Below are positions 61,904-64,000 of a DNA stretch of 64,000 bases, in pieces. The position numbers and the translations under genes were made by a program. The notes below the pieces were generated by a model, which was not told the origin of the DNA, made no database searches, and saw only the letters and a program-made list of their open reading frames with translations. Origin of the DNA: CAZFJG01 sp964410915 (lineage in GTDB: Bacteria; Synergistota; Synergistia; Synergistales; JAFGMB01); assembly GCA_964410915.1 (NCBI GenBank), contig CAYPIU010000006.1, positions 1 to 64,000 of the forward strand, written 5' to 3'. Within the stretch, counting starts at the first letter, position 1. Each line of letters begins with the position of its first letter.

Positions 61904-64000
61904 TTATCGATCACATCCCTGCTCTTTGCACGTAACCTGTATATTAATTCAAGGGCTTCCAAGGGTGTAATGGAATCCGGATCTATATTCGCTATTTCCT
62001 CTATTATTCCCTGCTTTGCATAAGAGAACATATTGAGCTGTCCTTCATTTGAGACATTCAAAGAATTATTGATCTTGCCCCAGGATGCATTTTCCGGATC
62101 TTCAAACTGTCTCAAAAGCTCCTCTGAACGTCTTACAACTATGGAAGGAATACCGGCGAGCTTTGCAACTTCAACTCCATATGACCTGTCAGAGGGTTTT
62201 TTTACGATCTGGTGTAAAAAACGTATACCTTTCCTGGATTCCTCTACATCCATGCTTAAATTAACTACAGAAGACAGATCCTCTGCAAGTTTCGTCAGTT
62301 CGTGATAATGAGTTGCAAAAAGAACTTTGGGCCTCGAGCCACAGTGTTCATGAAGATATTCAATTACAGACCAGGCTATGCTCATACCATCATATGTCGA
62401 TGTACCCCTTCCGATCTCATCAAGGATAACAAGACTGCTACCTGTCACGTTATGGAGGATATTGGCAGTTTCAAGCATTTCAAGCATGAAGGTACTGTTA
62501 CCGCGGGCAAGATCATCTCTGGCCCCTATTCTTGTAAAGATCCTGTCAACGGGTGACATTATACAGGATTCCGCAGGGACAAATGAACCGACCTGAGCCA
62601 TAATAACTATAAGTGCCGCCATCCTGAGATAAGTTGATTTGCCTGCCATGTTCGGGCCCGTCAGAATAGCGATCCTTTCGCTTTCTTCAGAAAGTTCGAC
62701 ATCATTCGGAACAAAGGGTACATCGAATGTCATTCTTTCGATCACCGGGTGCCTTCCTCCGATTATATTTATCCTGTTTCCTTCACTGAATACCGGACGG
62801 CAGTAATTACCTGAAAGAGCGATTTTCCCGAAGGAAGATAAGATATCGATTTCAGCAAGGGCGCTTCCCGTTTTCTGAAGTATCTCAGAATATGCAAGGA
62901 CTTCTCCAACAAGTTTTTCCCATAATGATCTTTCCAGTTTTTTGATCTCTTCTTCCGAACGGACTATCTTTTCCTCAAAATCTTTAAGTTCCGGCGTTAT
63001 GAATCTTTCCGACCCGACAAGTGTCTGTTTCCTTATATATTCTTCGGGAATGTTTGAAACATCTGCTCTTGTTACTTCAAGGTAGTATCCATATACCTTG
63101 TTGTATCCTGCTTTAAGCCGGTTCAGGCCAGTTCTTTCCTTTTCTCTCTGAAGATATTCCCTTAACCAGCTGTTTGCATCATCTGAGAGACTTCTCCAGT
63201 GATCAAGCTGTTCATCAAAACCCTTTCTTATCAAAGGGGACTGATGTAATACCCTGGGTACTTCATCTACCAGGGCCCCCTTGAGAAATTCGAGGAGATC
63301 CTCCATAGGTGATATTGATGAGAACCAGGACTTCAGTGGGGCTTTATTAATAAAAGTTAAACATTGCGGGATCTCTGATAACGTATCCCTTATGGCAGAA
63401 AGATCACGGGGACTTCCGTTACCAAGAGATAATCTTGCAACAGTCCTTTCAAGATCCGAACATGCTGACAGACTCTTGCGAAGTCCCTCCAGGGTAGATA
63501 TCTCATTGTAAAAGAATTCAACTGCTTCCTGCCTCATTGCAAGTTCAGAGGTATCCAGCAAAGGATGTAATATCCACTGTTTAAGTTTTCGTTTACCCAT
63601 GGAAGTGCGACACTGATCCAGGATCGAATAAAGAGATGTAGATCCATTGATGAGCTCAAGATTGAACTGGGTTGTCCTGTCAAGAAAAAGCTCACCTTTT
63701 GAATGTAAGGGAATTATACCCCTGATATGATCTGCAGAAGTAAACTGGGTCTCTTCAACATAATTACAGAGCACAGAAGCACAACCGCATTCTTCTGTAT
63801 TATCAGTTATACCAAAACCCTCAAGACTTGACACTTTCAGTAGCTGTTTTAATCTGCGGGTAGCTGTCTTTCCTTCAAATTCATCAATTTCACGTTCAAC
63901 GGATTCAATATCTGAAAGGTTGGTATCAATAAAATATGATGTATTCTTATCATCACGCGGATAGAGTATCTCTCCGGGAGAAAATGAGATCACGAGAGAA
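61900..64000 (-). CDS. mutS: DNA mismatch repair protein MutS, 5' end outside the window
   Basis: The frame is open to the right edge, so the N-terminal mismatch-recognition domain is missing and about 700 residues are visible. These cover the connector, lever/clamp and ATPase domains, with GPNMAGKSTYLR (Walker A), DEIGRGTSTYDG (Walker B) and FATHYHELT. The C-terminal part is intact. It belongs to the mutS-mutL-miaA-ispH-rpsA unit. Confidence 0.97.
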   Translation of the reverse strand, partial: SLVISFSPGEILYPRDDKNTSYFIDTNLSDIESVEREIDEFEGKTATRRLKQLLKVSSLEGFGITDNTEECGCASVLCNYVEETQFTSADHIRGIIPLHSKGELFLDRTTQFNLELINGSTSLYSILDQCRTSMGKRKLKQWILHPLLDTSELAMRQEAVEFFYNEISTLEGLRKSLSACSDLERTVARLSLGNGSPRDLSAIRDTLSEIPQCLTFINKAPLKSWFSSISPMEDLLEFLKGALVDEVPRVLHQSPLIRKGFDEQLDHWRSLSDDANSWLREYLQREKERTGLNRLKAGYNKVYGYYLEVTRADVSNIPEEYIRKQTLVGSERFITPELKDFEEKIVRSEEEIKKLERSLWEKLVGEVLAYSEILQKTGSALAEIDILSSFGKIALSGNYCRPVFSEGNRINIIGGRHPVIERMTFDVPFVPNDVELSEESERIAILTGPNMAGKSTYLRMAALIVIMAQVGSFVPAESCIMSPVDRIFTRIGARDDLARGNSTFMLEMLETANILHNVTGSSLVILDEIGRGTSTYDGMSIAWSVIEYLHEHCGSRPKVLFATHYHELTKLAEDLSSVVNLSMDVEESRKGIRFLHQIVKKPSDRSYGVEVAKLAGIPSIVVRRSEELLRQFEDPENASWGKINNSLNVSNEGQLNMFSYAKQGIIEEIANIDPDSITPLEALELIYRLRAKSRDVIDN

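Noticed and set aside
1..64000. CRISPR arrays, insertion sequences or prophage
   Set aside because: No array of regularly spaced direct repeats, transposase or phage-structural gene was found by reading either strand.

Overview
The window is a gene-dense, AT-leaning bacterial chromosome segment, about 40% G+C by eye. Nearly everything is on the minus strand in long runs of overlapping genes. No insertion sequence, prophage or CRISPR array is visible. The combination of features suggests an anaerobic diderm, most likely a member of the Synergistota: a complete V/A-type ATPase operon rather than an F-type one, a four-subunit 2-oxoacid:ferredoxin oxidoreductase with a clustered ferredoxin, a TAXI-type TRAP permease, a fused IspDF, a PIN/TRAM membrane protein, a Sec-exported BMP-family receptor without a lipobox, and a tRNA-Sec gene. 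The phylum is an inference from gene content and order; no marker search could be run.

Layout. 1-2.2 kb: the 3' end of an NFACT (RqcH-like) gene converges on, and overlaps, an RluD-type pseudouridine synthase preceded by a DksA-type zinc-finger gene. 2.2-7.7 kb: ileS, then a fused TRAP permease with its DUF1850 partner. 8.0-16 kb: tRNA-Arg(CCT) and the ribosome/transcription operon rimP-nusA-ylxR-L7Ae-infB-DUF503-rbfA-nrnA-truB-ribF. 16-20.7 kb: guaB, ispDF, PIN/TRAM protein, recR. 20.7-32 kb: ebfC and rlmH, then a V-type ATPase operon (H-I-K-E-C-F-A-B-D) headed by a CBS protein and an unusual membrane/WecG-type fusion. 32-38.4 kb: uvrC-ribD-ribE-ribBA-ribH-serS. 38.5-43.3 kb: the only long plus-strand genes, cysS and clpB, flanking a minus-strand QueT-type transporter gene. 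43.3-50.3 kb: a nucleoside-type ABC importer and BMP receptor, xanthine-guanine phosphoribosyltransferase (plus strand), tRNA-Sec, a SUI1 protein and purine nucleoside phosphorylase. 50.4-64 kb: a XerC/D recombinase, Nudix hydrolase, the 2-oxoacid oxidoreductase genes with an adjacent P-loop ATPase, fmt-def, ribosomal protein S1, ispH, miaA, mutL and mutS (cut by the window end).

Functional themes. Riboflavin synthesis is complete through FMN/FAD (ribD, ribE, ribBA, ribH and the separate ribF), but no FMN riboswitch is visible ahead of the rib genes. Purine salvage is well represented (importer, gpt, punA, guaB). Translation quality and initiation functions are dispersed throughout (ileS, serS, cysS, fmt, def, IF-2, RbfA, RimP, S1, SUI1, TruB, MiaA, RlmH). 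About a dozen genes appear to use TTG start codons, often in four-base TTGA overlaps with the upstream gene.

The most interesting unexplained signals are regulatory and architectural. (1) A nested GGTCA/TGACC repeat sits on the clpB promoter and resembles CtsR heptads. (2) The queT leader has a pseudoknot-like arrangement and a hairpin over the ribosome-binding site. (3) A catalytically degenerate WecA-like membrane domain is fused to an intact WecG/TagA domain at the head of the V-ATPase operon. (4) A conserved-looking P-loop ATPase adjoins the oxidoreductase genes. (5) G10 and G8 tracts lie inside coding sequences. (6) A perfect 22-bp hairpin lacking a U tract follows ileS.
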